From: a virus | DNA: 22,571 nucleotides | Virus record (IMG/VR): IMGVR_UViG_3300031607_000023 | Location: 1 to 22,571 of that record | Strand: one strand, 5' to 3' | Part shown: one piece after another, positions 11,556-18,894 of the stretch | How the letters are laid out: each line of letters begins with the position of its first letter | Numbering within the stretch: the first letter of the stretch is position 1 | Program-made: the position numbers and the translations under genes | Notes under the pieces: generated by a model | What the model was told of the DNA's origin: nothing | Databases searched by the model: none | Seen by the model: the letters and a program-made list of their open reading frames with translations, nothing else

Positions 11556-12041
11556 ATGGCATTTTATGAAAAGCAAGGTGAAACAGATGAATGGTACACG
11601 CCAGCTTATATTTTTGATGCTTTAGGTGTTTCATTTAATTTAGACGTAGCTTGCCCGCCAGAAGGCCCCCGCCACGTGCCTGCCGACAAATACTTTAGCG
11701 ATAAAGCGCTGGACCAGGAATGGTTTGGTATGGTGTGGATGAACCCACCATTTGGCCACCAGTCTACCAAGCGGCAATGGCTGGGAAAGTTTTTTAAACA
11801 TGGGTGTGGAATTGCATTGTTGCCTGACAGAACTTCTGCGCCGTGGTGGCAAGAGTTTGCTCCTTTGGCACACGCTATTTTGTTTGTCGCGCCTAAAATT
11901 AAGTTTGAGCGACCAGACGGAACGCGCGGCGAGCAACCAGGGACTGGGACCACTCTTTTTGCAGTAGGGCAACCCGCTACTGACGCATTAATCCAAGCGT
12001 CTTGTTTGGGACAATCATTTAGACCAATAACGCGCAAGTAA
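11556..12041 (+). CDS. Phage N6-adenine DNA methyltransferase (Dam type)
   Basis: The protein has 161 residues and matches the phage Dam family (PF05869-type): DEWYTPAYIFDALG at the N-terminus, NLDVACPPEG (SAM site region), and VWMNPPFGH with Asn63-Pro64-Pro65-Phe66 as the catalytic motif IV. The C-terminal strands include GIALLPDRTSAPWWQEF and FVAPKIKFERPDG. It would methylate adenine in short sites, probably GATC as in the family, and protect phage DNA from restriction or alter replication timing. GAGGGAGAT lies just upstream of the ATG. The gene is free-standing, with no endonuclease nearby. Confidence 0.88.
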   Translation: MAFYEKQGETDEWYTPAYIFDALGVSFNLDVACPPEGPRHVPADKYFSDKALDQEWFGMVWMNPPFGHQSTKRQWLGKFFKHGCGIALLPDRTSAPWWQEFAPLAHAILFVAPKIKFERPDGTRGEQPGTGTTLFAVGQPATDALIQASCLGQSFRPITRK

Positions 12042-12066
12042 ACTGAACATAAAAGGGAGCAAGTCA

Positions 12067-12219
12067 ATGACACCTGATATGATGGACCAGATAGAGCGCG
12101 CCAAGGCAGCCCAGCACAAGGGCGCCACACCAGCGCAGATGACAGCCGCAGGCATTCCGTCAGCAGCCGTGCTATACGTAACCCAGGGGAAGGTAGACCA
12201 ATGCACCATAAGACAATAA
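12067..12219 (+). CDS. 50-residue HTH-like small protein
   Basis: The ORF reads MTPDMMDQIERAKAAQHKGA, TPAQMTAAGIPSAAVLYVTQ and GKVDQCTIRQ. GGGAG lies 7-8 bases before the ATG. The section GATPAQMTAAGIPSAAVLYV is shaped like a helix-turn-helix. The end overlaps the next gene by 19 bases. Its size and place between two HTH-type genes support a small DNA-binding role, but no family is recognised. Confidence 0.5.
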   Translation: MTPDMMDQIERAKAAQHKGATPAQMTAAGIPSAAVLYVTQGKVDQCTIRQ

Positions 12220-12443
12220 CGCAAGCGGCCAACGATTTTCGGATATGGCAGGCAGGAAACTCGGTAAAGTGGGATTGTACGTTAGCTGAAATTGCGGAGG
12301 AGGTTAAATTAACCCCCGTTACTGTTTCTTCGACATGCAAGCGACGCGGTTGGAGAACAAACCAATTGCAACGTGCCAATGGCAGGCACGGCACGTATGG
12401 GGTTGATGTTGCGATGCGCACGCCACATGGTCTGACGCGATAG
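12201..12443 (+). CDS. Small helix-turn-helix protein, last early gene
   Basis: The protein has 80 residues. MHHKTITQAANDFRIWQAGN is followed by the HTH (CTLAEIAEEVKLTPVTVSST) and then CKRRGWRTNQLQRANGRHGT, a basic C-terminal arm. GGGGAAGG precedes the ATG at 9-10 bases. The HTH followed by R-R-G-W resembles the ends of the other HTH proteins in this region. It is the last gene before the 523-bp gene-free region with the strong promoter, so a role in switching to late transcription is possible but only inferred. Confidence 0.6.
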   Translation: MHHKTITQAANDFRIWQAGNSVKWDCTLAEIAEEVKLTPVTVSSTCKRRGWRTNQLQRANGRHGTYGVDVAMRTPHGLTR

Positions 12444-12447
12444 CCGC

Positions 12448-12475
12448 TTGACATAGGGCGCGAATAGAATATTAT
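12448..12475 (+). promoter_or_regulatory. Strong sigma70-like promoter
   Basis: TTGACA (12448-12453) is a perfect -35 element. TATTAT (12470-12475) matches the -10 consensus at five of six positions, with a 16-bp spacer. The predicted start is near 12482. It is the best promoter in the window and points to the terminase and head genes. Confidence 0.7.
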
Positions 12476-12486
12476 TTAGAGAATAC

Positions 12487-12524
12487 ACCCGGCCAGCCTC
12501 TCAACGATGCGCACCTGGCCGGGT
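12487..12524 (+). ncRNA. 5' hairpin of the late transcript or small RNA
   Basis: ACCCGGCCAG and CTGGCCGGGT pair perfectly over 10 bp with an 18-base loop. The stem begins about 5 bases after the expected transcription start. No T run follows, so termination is unlikely. It may stabilise the 5' end of the late message, act as an RNA-protein site, or belong to a small RNA. The type is a guess; only the fold is seen. Confidence 0.35.
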
Positions 12525-12534
12525 TACTACAATA

Positions 12535-12548
12535 CCGCCCTTTGGTGG
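12535..12548. repeat. CTTT-loop hairpin, copy 1
   Basis: CCGCC-CTTT-GGTGG can fold into 5 pairs including one G-T. A sister element, CTGCC-CTTT-GGCGG, lies at 12826-12839. The differing bases keep pairing in both. Confidence 0.3.
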
Positions 12549-12825
12549 GTAAAGGTAAACGTCAATTAGGTGCGGTCGCTCAAACCTCTTGACACTTTAT
12601 CCTCCTAAGCGCGTTGCTTAAACTATTGCGGCTATTCTCCCAAGGCCAAGCTAACAGCACACTCTGACTGGCGAGTATAGCCAGCGCACAGGCGGCGGAG
12701 GCGGGTTTTATCAGCCCTATCACCGCAGACGGGAAACGGCGTTACTTTCCTGGCGCATGGACCCGTTACCCACTTGATGCAAGCGCCGGAAGAGCGTAGC
12801 GTAGCGTCGTGGTGTAGGTTACAAG

Positions 12826-12839
12826 CTGCCCTTTGGCGG
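12826..12839. repeat. CTTT-loop hairpin, copy 2
   Basis: CTGCC-CTTT-GGCGG folds like the copy at 12535-12548. Its GCCCTT part could instead pair with AAGGGC at 12891-12896, crossing the 12838/12904 stem and giving a pseudoknot. Confidence 0.3.
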
Positions 12840-12966
12840 TGATTGTTTTTCTCAGCGACCAATTCTCACGAGTTGGCGTATGCCACCTGGAAGGGCGCAT
12901 CTTACAATCACCCCCTAACGGCACAGCGCTCTACTTGATACCAAGGCCAGATAGGCATACAATAGC

Positions 12967-13152
12967 ATGATGATATTCGAGCTGACAGATATGGATTTTG
13001 TGCGGTCGGCGATTTACAATGCGCTGGCTGAGGGCGTGTCTCTTGATGACGTTGGTCGCATGTCCCTCTATGCCGAGACACCAGAGGCGCTAGACGCAGC
13101 GGTTAACATTTTCATCCTGTCTATGCCAGAAGTTGAGCGAGTGCCAGAATGA
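12967..13152 (+). CDS. Small acidic protein before the terminase
   Basis: The protein has 61 residues: MMIFELTDMDFVRSAIYNAL, AEGVSLDDVGRMSLYAETPE, then ALDAAVNIFILSMPEVERVP and E. It is acidic and helical with no recognised motif. The ATG could be 12967 or 12970; no clear Shine-Dalgarno site is present. The stop overlaps the terminase small-subunit gene by ATGA, so translation of the two is coupled. It may be part of packaging, by position only. Confidence 0.6.
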   Translation: MMIFELTDMDFVRSAIYNALAEGVSLDDVGRMSLYAETPEALDAAVNIFILSMPEVERVPE

Positions 13153-13541
13153 GTGGTAGGCCGACCAAATACAATCCCAAGCATTGTAAAGCTGTAGTCC
13201 CGTACATGGAGCAGGGTTATAGTGTAACTGCATTTGCAGGATATCTGGGCGTATCGCGCTCAACCGTCTATTTATGGATGGAAGAGCATCCAGAATTTTC
13301 GGACGCCATAAAGCAAGGTATGGCAGCAAGCGCAATATGGTGGGAGGACTGCCTGCGCAATGTAGCCCTTAAGGGAGAAGGCAATGCGACAGCAGCTATC
13401 TTTGGCCTTAAGAACCGCGTTGCTGATGATTGGCGGGATAAGCGCGAAGTTGACAACACGTCCAGCGATGGCAGCATGGCGACTAAGCCTAACGTGATTG
13501 AGTTTATATCGCCGCAGGTTAGTGATGAAAGCAACGATTGA
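13149..13541 (+). CDS. terS: Terminase small subunit
   Basis: The protein has 130 residues. It starts SGRPTKYNPKHCKAVVPYME, contains a helix-turn-helix (SVTAFAGYLGVSRSTVYLWM), then EEHPEFSDAIKQGMAASAIW and NATAAIFGLKNRVADDWRDK, the usual layout of small terminase subunits that bind the packaging site and direct the large subunit. The C-terminal tail (SDGSMATKPNVIEFISPQVS) is the likely partner-binding end. The gene overlaps the large subunit gene by 17 bases. Its position after the 523-bp gap fits a nearby cos or pac site. Confidence 0.88.
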   Translation: MSGRPTKYNPKHCKAVVPYMEQGYSVTAFAGYLGVSRSTVYLWMEEHPEFSDAIKQGMAASAIWWEDCLRNVALKGEGNATAAIFGLKNRVADDWRDKREVDNTSSDGSMATKPNVIEFISPQVSDESND

Positions 13542-14757
13542 AGAAATACCCAAGATCACTGCTAACTTCGCCAAGCCAGCTAGAACGCGGGTATTCAAGG
13601 GCGGTAGAGGCGGTGGCCGCACAACGGGGCTTGCGAAGAGGTCTGCCCTACGTGTTTTCCAACTGGCGGAAATGGGCGTCGAGGGTGTATTCCTAGCATC
13701 GCGCGAACACCTCAACAGCCTAGACGAAAGCAGCATGGAGGAAATCAAGGCGGCCATTCGGTCTGAGCCGTGGTTGCTTGCATATTTTGACGTTGGCGAA
13801 AAATACATCCGCACTAAGAACCGCCGTATATCGTATGCCTTTGCTGGCCTGCGACATAACCTCGACAGCATCAAGTCTAAGGCACGCATCATTGGCAACT
13901 GGACCGATGAAGCGGAAAGCGTGTCAGACGTTGCATGGCGCAAGCTAATCCCAACGATCCGTCAAGAAGGCGACGGGTGGACCGCAGAGAACTGGGTAAG
14001 CTACAACCCCGAGAGCGCCGAAAGCGCCACGCACCGGCGGTTTATAGATGGCGGCGGGGATGATTGCATCGTTACTGACCTGTCGTGGCAGGATAACCCG
14101 TGGTTCCCTGACATCCTAAACAAGCAGCGGCTTGAGGATAAACGGCTTCGCGCCGATACCTATGACCACGTATGGGAGGGCGGGTTCCTTACCATTACGG
14201 AAGCCCAAATATTCAAGGGCAAATATGAGCTACTTGAATTCAAGCCTGGGCATAATTGGGATGGCCCGTATCAAGGCGTTGACTTCGGCTTTGCGCAAGA
14301 TCCGACAGCGGCCAGCAGAGTCTGGATCTATGACCGCAAGCTATGGGTCGAGTATGAGGCGGGCAAGGTCGGGCTGGAATTAGACGACACAGCCGACTTT
14401 ATCTGCGACCGCATACCAGACTTCGCCGCGTATGTTTCACGGGCCGACAGCGCGCGCCCAGAGAGTATCAGCTACCTTAAGCGCCACGGCCTGGCCCGAA
14501 TGGCGAGCGTAAAGAAATGGCCGGGCAGCGTTGAAGACGGCATATCGTTCATGAAATCGTTTGAGCGAATTGTCATTCATCCTCGCTGCACTAGCACCGC
14601 GCGCGAATTTAGGTTATATAGTTACAAGGTTGATCGCAATTCAGGGGATATCATGCCCATAATTGTTGATGCGAACAATCACTACATTGATGAAATTCGG
14701 TACGCACTTGCGCCGATGATCCAAGCCAAGACGGCGCCACGAATAAGGACGCTCTAA
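13525..14757 (+). CDS. terL: Terminase large subunit (PBSX/Terminase_3 type)
   Basis: The start at ATG 13525 gives 410 residues; a longer upstream start would add nine. The ATPase part has a Walker A-like FKGGRGGGRTTGLAKR at 24-39, with Arg32 at the invariant lysine position, and ARIIGNWTDEAESVSD as the Walker B-type strand with DEAE. The C-terminal nuclease has Asp in YQGVDFGFAQDPTA, Asp in YVSRADSARPESI and Asp in HYIDEIRYALAP. It powers DNA entry into the prohead and cuts concatemers. The nuclease residues are all there; the Walker A replacement is unusual. It overlaps terS and is followed after one base by the portal gene. Confidence 0.92.
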   Translation: MKATIEEIPKITANFAKPARTRVFKGGRGGGRTTGLAKRSALRVFQLAEMGVEGVFLASREHLNSLDESSMEEIKAAIRSEPWLLAYFDVGEKYIRTKNRRISYAFAGLRHNLDSIKSKARIIGNWTDEAESVSDVAWRKLIPTIRQEGDGWTAENWVSYNPESAESATHRRFIDGGGDDCIVTDLSWQDNPWFPDILNKQRLEDKRLRADTYDHVWEGGFLTITEAQIFKGKYELLEFKPGHNWDGPYQGVDFGFAQDPTAASRVWIYDRKLWVEYEAGKVGLELDDTADFICDRIPDFAAYVSRADSARPESISYLKRHGLARMASVKKWPGSVEDGISFMKSFERIVIHPRCTSTAREFRLYSYKVDRNSGDIMPIIVDANNHYIDEIRYALAPMIQAKTAPRIRTL

Positions 14758-14758
14758 T

Positions 14759-16054
14759 ATGCGGTTTCTAGGTGTGAACATCACGCGCGGCCAGGTGGCT
14801 ACTGAGGCCAAGGAAAGCGCTGTAGGCGGGTCTATGGTGCTTAACCCCGGCCAGCCGGTGTGGATGGACCGAAACTATAAAACATTCGCCAATGAAGGCT
14901 ATCAGAAAAATGTGGTGGTCAACCGCTGCGTGGCTTCCATAGCTGAGGCGATCGCTTCTGTGCCTCTAACGTACTTTCGGGGTGATGCTGAGGTGCTAGA
15001 GACGCCTCTTAGCGCGCTTATGACCAACCCAAACCCGATGGAAACGTATGCGGACTACGTGCAAGCTGTAGTCGGCTACCTGCTTATTTCGGGCAACACG
15101 TATCAGGAGGGCGTTACCGCGTCCGGTGCCGAGGTTAAGGAGCTATATGCGCTGAGACCTGACCGCATGAAAGTAATCGCGGGTGCTAATGGCTTGCCCC
15201 AAGGCTATTGCTATGAAGTCGGGGGCCGTAAAACAACATGGGAAGTTGACGTCCCCGCCGGTATCGTGCCGGTCTATCACACAAAGCTGTTTAACCCGAT
15301 TGATGACTTCTATGGCCTAGCCCCTATTGAGTCGGGCGCATATGCAATCGACGTGCATAATCAGGCGATGGGCTACCTGCAGGCGCTATTGCAAAACAGC
15401 GCGCGCCCCTCTGGTGCCTTGGTGGCAAAGGACGGCGAAACCTTATCTGAAGAAAATTACAACCGGCTCAAGACGCAGATGGAAGAACAATACCAAGGCA
15501 GCGCAAATGCTGGCCGCCCCATGCTGTTAGAGGGCGGTCTAGACTGGAAGCAGATGGGAATGTCGCCTGTTGATCTTGAAATAATTGAGACTAAGAACAG
15601 CGCAGCGCGTGATATATGCTTGGCCTTTGGCGTGCCTCCCATGCTGATTGGCCTGCCAGGCGATAACACCTATGCGAACTACGCTGAAGCGCGCCTAGCG
15701 TTTTGGGAGGATACTGTCATTCCGCTGCTAACGCGCATTATTGGCGACTGGCAGACATGGCTTGCCGGTCCTGTTGGCCTTACGATTAAGCCCAACTTGG
15801 ATGGAATTCCGGCTATCGTTGAACGTCGTGCGGTTCTCTGGGCATCATTGCAGGACAGCAAGGTGCTGACCGTGAATGAAAAGCGCGAGGCAATGGGCTA
15901 TGAGCCATACTCGGGCGGCGACGTGATCTATATCGGTATGGGCGAGGTGCCTATGGGCGAAACGTTTGGCGCTGGTGACTTGCCTGATGTTGACGCTAAG
16001 GCGTTGGCTGAGATTGCTGGCTACACAACACGCAAGGTGGTGCCGATTAAGTGA
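14759..16054 (+). CDS. HK97-type portal protein
   Basis: The protein has 431 residues. Recognisable portal parts include VNRCVASIAEAIASVPL near the N-terminus, LMTNPNPMETYADYVQAVVG, YLLISGNTYQEGV, LYALRPDRMKV, a GLAPIESGAYAIDVHNQAMG segment, and NSAARDICLAFGVPPMLIGL followed by NYAEARLAFWEDTVIPLL. This order is that of HK97-family portals, which form the dodecameric gate in one capsid vertex and hold the terminase and then the tail. Length is typical. It overlaps the next gene's GTG start by four bases. Confidence 0.92.
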   Translation: MRFLGVNITRGQVATEAKESAVGGSMVLNPGQPVWMDRNYKTFANEGYQKNVVVNRCVASIAEAIASVPLTYFRGDAEVLETPLSALMTNPNPMETYADYVQAVVGYLLISGNTYQEGVTASGAEVKELYALRPDRMKVIAGANGLPQGYCYEVGGRKTTWEVDVPAGIVPVYHTKLFNPIDDFYGLAPIESGAYAIDVHNQAMGYLQALLQNSARPSGALVAKDGETLSEENYNRLKTQMEEQYQGSANAGRPMLLEGGLDWKQMGMSPVDLEIIETKNSAARDICLAFGVPPMLIGLPGDNTYANYAEARLAFWEDTVIPLLTRIIGDWQTWLAGPVGLTIKPNLDGIPAIVERRAVLWASLQDSKVLTVNEKREAMGYEPYSGGDVIYIGMGEVPMGETFGAGDLPDVDAKALAEIAGYTTRKVVPIK

Positions 16055-16869
16055 AGTACTTGCTGGATAGCAAGCCAGAGCGGGAGGCTGCACGTCAGCG
16101 GGCGCTACTAGGTGCGCTTGAGCGCAAGTATGCCCCTATTGTGCGCGGCGAAATAGGCAGAGCGTCTGACATGATGGCTATGACCTACGCAGCAACAGGC
16201 AACGCCCCTACGCTGGTAGATAACCACCAGATAGAGCTTAAGCGCCTCTTTGAGGAAATGACCGGCGCGGCAATCACTGCATTCGGTGGGCGCATCGTCA
16301 ATCAAGGCAAGAGCATGGGGCTAATACTTGAGGTAAAGTCATTTGCCGAGTTCTTCCAGCGCTTGGTTCTGCAATACATCAACCTTGAAAGTATGCGCCG
16401 CCGGATCACGTTCATATCGGAAACGACGCGCAATGATATTGTGGCTGAAATTGTCAGGGGCCAGAGCGAAGGCTTGGGCGTTGAAGCCATTGCACGGCTG
16501 ATTAACCTACGCATCCCGGTTATATCACGCAGGCGCGGAGCATTGATTGCGCGAACTGAAACGCACGGGGCGGCTAACTTCGGCGCGGACCAGGCCGCAC
16601 GGTCAACAGGCCTAGACATGCGAAAGCGCTGGATAGCTGTAGAAGATCCACGCACGCGCGACTTCGGCGAAGGCGATGGGGTTGTGGACGCGTTCAATCA
16701 TCGCAGCATGGACGGGCAGATTGTAGACATGGACCAGCCGTTTAAGATGCCGTCACGTCGGTTTGGCACGCTGGATGCTATGTTTCCCGGCGATCCAGAG
16801 CTACCGGCAGGGGCAACAATTAACTGCCGCTGCGCCATTGCCCACACGGTTAAGGGCTTTGAAGATTAA
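16051..16869 (+). CDS. Head morphogenesis protein (SPP1 gp7/Mu F-like)
   Basis: The start is GTG at 16051, overlapping the portal stop. The protein has 272 residues. The N-terminal part is helical. The C-terminal part has the family pattern: IARTETHGAANFGADQAARS, KRWIAVEDPRTRD, HRSMDGQIVDMDQPF, and then DPELPAGATINCRCAIAHTV. The His/Cys endings (NCRC) and MDGQ motif are typical of the PF04233 phage Mu gpF/SPP1 gp7 family. Such proteins bind the portal and are incorporated in low copy in the head. Place after the portal agrees. Confidence 0.88.
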   Translation: MKYLLDSKPEREAARQRALLGALERKYAPIVRGEIGRASDMMAMTYAATGNAPTLVDNHQIELKRLFEEMTGAAITAFGGRIVNQGKSMGLILEVKSFAEFFQRLVLQYINLESMRRRITFISETTRNDIVAEIVRGQSEGLGVEAIARLINLRIPVISRRRGALIARTETHGAANFGADQAARSTGLDMRKRWIAVEDPRTRDFGEGDGVVDAFNHRSMDGQIVDMDQPFKMPSRRFGTLDAMFPGDPELPAGATINCRCAIAHTVKGFED

Positions 16870-16875
16870 CCCTCT

Positions 16876-16904
16876 TTGCATATTTGCAATTCGTGTGATA
16901 TAAC
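16876..16904 (+). promoter_or_regulatory. Internal late promoter with extended -10
   Basis: TTGCAT (16876-16881), 17 bases, then TATAAC (16899-16904), which has TGA just before it (TGATATAAC), an extended -10. It lies in a 67-bp gap in an otherwise overlapping head operon, and precedes the protease and capsid genes. Confidence 0.55.
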
Positions 16905-16906
16905 GT

Positions 16907-16922
16907 TTGCAAAGTTGCAAAG
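16907..16922 (+). repeat. Tandem 8-bp repeat at the transcription start
   Basis: TTGCAAAG is repeated twice without gap. Two more TTGCA units lie at 16876 and 16884, also 8 bases apart, so the promoter is flanked by two pairs of the same word. This is operator-like. Confidence 0.5.
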
Positions 16923-16936
16923 TAGGCTGCGCACAC

Positions 16937-17590
16937 ATGCACATGAAATACCTAAACGCCGCGCTAGAGATTAAGCGGGAGCCTGATGAAGATGGCATCA
17001 TTGAGGGATACGCTAGTGTCTTTGATGTAGTCGACAATGGCATGGACGTTATCGAGCGCGGTGCGTTTGCCAAGTCGTTGGGCACGGGCCGCAAGGTCAA
17101 GATGCTTTGGCAGCACTCTATGCAAGATCCCATCGGCGTTTGGGATGAAATTGCAGAGGACGAGCGCGGGCTACGTGTCAAGGGCCGCATCCTTAAGGAA
17201 GTGCAGAAGGGCCGCGAGGCTCAGGCGCTCTACAAAGCTGGCGCGATGGATAGCCTGTCGATTGGTTACGTTGCTAAGGAAGCAATGGCCGAGGGCAATG
17301 GCCGCGTGCGCCGCATGACGGAGATTGATCTATACGAGATCAGCCTGGTTACTATCCCAATGCTAGACGAGGCGATTGCGTCCGTCAAAAGCATCAAAAC
17401 AATACGTGAATTCGAGAAAGCCTTGCGGGATGTTGGGTTTTCTCAGAAGGAGTCAAAGGCCATTGCGGCTGACGGCTTCAAAGGTCTTGCCAATCATCGG
17501 GACGATGTAGTCGGCGATATGGACCAAGCGGGCGCGATTGCCCTCATGGATCAAATCAAAAACTTAACGGAGCGTTTTAATGTCCGATGA
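16937..17590 (+). CDS. HK97-type prohead protease
   Basis: The ATG at 16937 gives 217 residues (16943 would give two fewer). The S78/HK97 prohead protease pattern is clear: KYLNAALEIKREPDEDGIIE, EGYASVFDVVDNGMDVIERG, KMLWQHSMQDPIGVWDE with catalytic His60, GAMDSLSIGYVAKE with Ser108, and IDLYEISLVTIPMLDEA. It would cut the N-terminal delta domain from the capsid protein after shell assembly. The C-terminal extension (residues about 150-217) is helical and longer than the catalytic core. The end overlaps the capsid gene by 11 bases. Confidence 0.92.
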   Translation: MHMKYLNAALEIKREPDEDGIIEGYASVFDVVDNGMDVIERGAFAKSLGTGRKVKMLWQHSMQDPIGVWDEIAEDERGLRVKGRILKEVQKGREAQALYKAGAMDSLSIGYVAKEAMAEGNGRVRRMTEIDLYEISLVTIPMLDEAIASVKSIKTIREFEKALRDVGFSQKESKAIAADGFKGLANHRDDVVGDMDQAGAIALMDQIKNLTERFNVR

Positions 17591-18887
17591 AATCAATCTG
17601 AGCGAAGTCGCTAAGGCGGTTGCTGGTATCAACACCGGGTTCGAGGAGTTCAAAGCCGCCAATGACGAGCGGCTGAAAGAAATCGAATCTAAGGGCGCCG
17701 CAGACCCACTGCTGGACGCCAAGCTGATTAAGATCGAAGGCGACCTGACCAAAGCGCAGGAAGTTGCTGACAAGGCTGTCCTGGCGGCCAAGCGGCGCGA
17801 GCGGTTCTCGACCGATTCCAATGGTCAAGAGATTGACATGGAAGCCAAGGCGGATCGCTTTTCGCTCGAGCTTAAGCACGCTGTGGGCCGGTCACCTGTC
17901 GAAATGAAGGCGGCCAACGTTGCGGAATATTCGGCGGCATACAAGAGCCTGCTGCGCGCCAACTTCGACAAGGACATGATTAGCGACGTGGAGCGCAAAA
18001 CGTTGTCGGTCGGTCAAGACAGTGCGGGCGGATACTACGTCTATCCCGACATGACCGGGCGCATCGTTTCTAAGGTGTTCGAAACGTCGCCTATGCGCGC
18101 CTATGCGTCTGTCGTGGCGATCGGCACCGACTCGTTGGAGGGCTACTACGACAACGAAGAGGTCGGCTTTGGCTGGGTCGCTGAGCAAGAGGCGCGCCCC
18201 GCTACAGCTACACCTGCATCCGGCAAGTATCGCATCCCGGTGCATGAGATGTATGCAATGCCCGACGCTTCGCAGTCGGTGCTGGACGATGCGCTGATCG
18301 ACCTTGAATCGTGGCTTGACGGCAAGATCAGTGACAAGTTCGCCCGCGCCGAAGCTACTGCCTTTGTTACTGGCAGCGGTGTAGATAAGCCTCGCGGCTT
18401 CCTGTCTTACCCGGCTGGAACCGACCTGACGAACAGTGTTGAGCAAGTTAACACAGGCGTAAACGGTGGCTTCGCTGCCGCACCCAACGGCGGCGATGTG
18501 CTTATTACGGCTCTCTATGGCCTTAAGGCTCAGTACAAGGCCAACGCTGTTTGGTTTATGAACCGCACGACTGCCGCCCTTACGCGCAAGCTGAAGGACA
18601 GCGACGGTTCCTATATCTGGTCGCCAGGCATCGCAGCGGGTCAGCCTGCTACCCTGCTGGGCTATCCGGTTGCCTCGTTTGAGGACATGCCCAGCCCGGC
18701 GACAGGTTCGTTGTCAATTACTGTCGGCGACATGCGCCAAGCGTATCAGATTGTTGACCGCATGGGCATTCGGATGCTGCGTGACCCGTTCACCGCCAAG
18801 CCCAAGATCCTGTTTTACGCCACTAAGCGTACAGGCGGCGCCATGATTAACGGCGAAGCGATTAAGACGATCGCATTCAAGGCATAA
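17580..18887 (+). CDS. HK97-fold major capsid protein
   Basis: The protein has 435 residues. The N-terminal part (1-105) is highly charged and helical (IEGDLTKAQEVADKAVLAAK), fitting a scaffold-like delta domain removed by the upstream protease. The core starts about SVGQDSAGGYYVYPDMTGRI and contains WVAEQEARPATATPASGKYR, KYRIPVHEMYAMPDASQSVL, DKFARAEATAFVTGSGVDKP and RGFLSYPAGTDL, and the end has LGYPVASFEDMPSPATGSLS and RMGIRMLRDPFTAKPKILFY. This is the standard HK97-type layout. It is followed by a hairpin and the decoration-like gene. Confidence 0.95.
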   Translation: MSDEINLSEVAKAVAGINTGFEEFKAANDERLKEIESKGAADPLLDAKLIKIEGDLTKAQEVADKAVLAAKRRERFSTDSNGQEIDMEAKADRFSLELKHAVGRSPVEMKAANVAEYSAAYKSLLRANFDKDMISDVERKTLSVGQDSAGGYYVYPDMTGRIVSKVFETSPMRAYASVVAIGTDSLEGYYDNEEVGFGWVAEQEARPATATPASGKYRIPVHEMYAMPDASQSVLDDALIDLESWLDGKISDKFARAEATAFVTGSGVDKPRGFLSYPAGTDLTNSVEQVNTGVNGGFAAAPNGGDVLITALYGLKAQYKANAVWFMNRTTAALTRKLKDSDGSYIWSPGIAAGQPATLLGYPVASFEDMPSPATGSLSITVGDMRQAYQIVDRMGIRMLRDPFTAKPKILFYATKRTGGAMINGEAIKTIAFKA

Positions 18888-18894
18888 TCACTTG

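Larger units (their letters stand above)
12444..12966. other. 523-bp gene-free region before the terminase genes
   Basis: No convincing gene is present on either strand. The region holds a strong promoter candidate, a 10-bp hairpin just after its predicted start, two near-identical CTTT-loop hairpins, and a 9-bp pair (GGTGATTGT at 12838, ACAATCACC at 12904). Upstream of a small terminase gene such a region often carries the cos or pac packaging site; a structured RNA made from the promoter is the other main idea. Neither is shown here. Confidence 0.5.

Noticed and set aside
11606-12454. A 282-codon minus-strand open frame
   Set aside because: It lies opposite the Dam-type methyltransferase and the small HTH genes, which have clear motifs and ribosome sites. 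Its translation is rich in Cys, Arg, Ser and Pro as expected of a shadow frame.
12589-12620. A second TTGACA at 12589 as a promoter
   Set aside because: No -10-like element lies at 15-19 bases; the nearest A/T-rich word is too far.
12632-12862. A 76-codon minus-strand ORF in the gap before terminase, with several Cys and His residues
   Set aside because: It needs a TTG start without a Shine-Dalgarno site, has no recognisable domain, lies alone against the direction of all nearby genes, and the Cys/His do not form a normal zinc pattern.
13272-13943. A 223-codon minus-strand open frame
   Set aside because: It is antisense to the two terminase genes, has no family features and no ribosome site.
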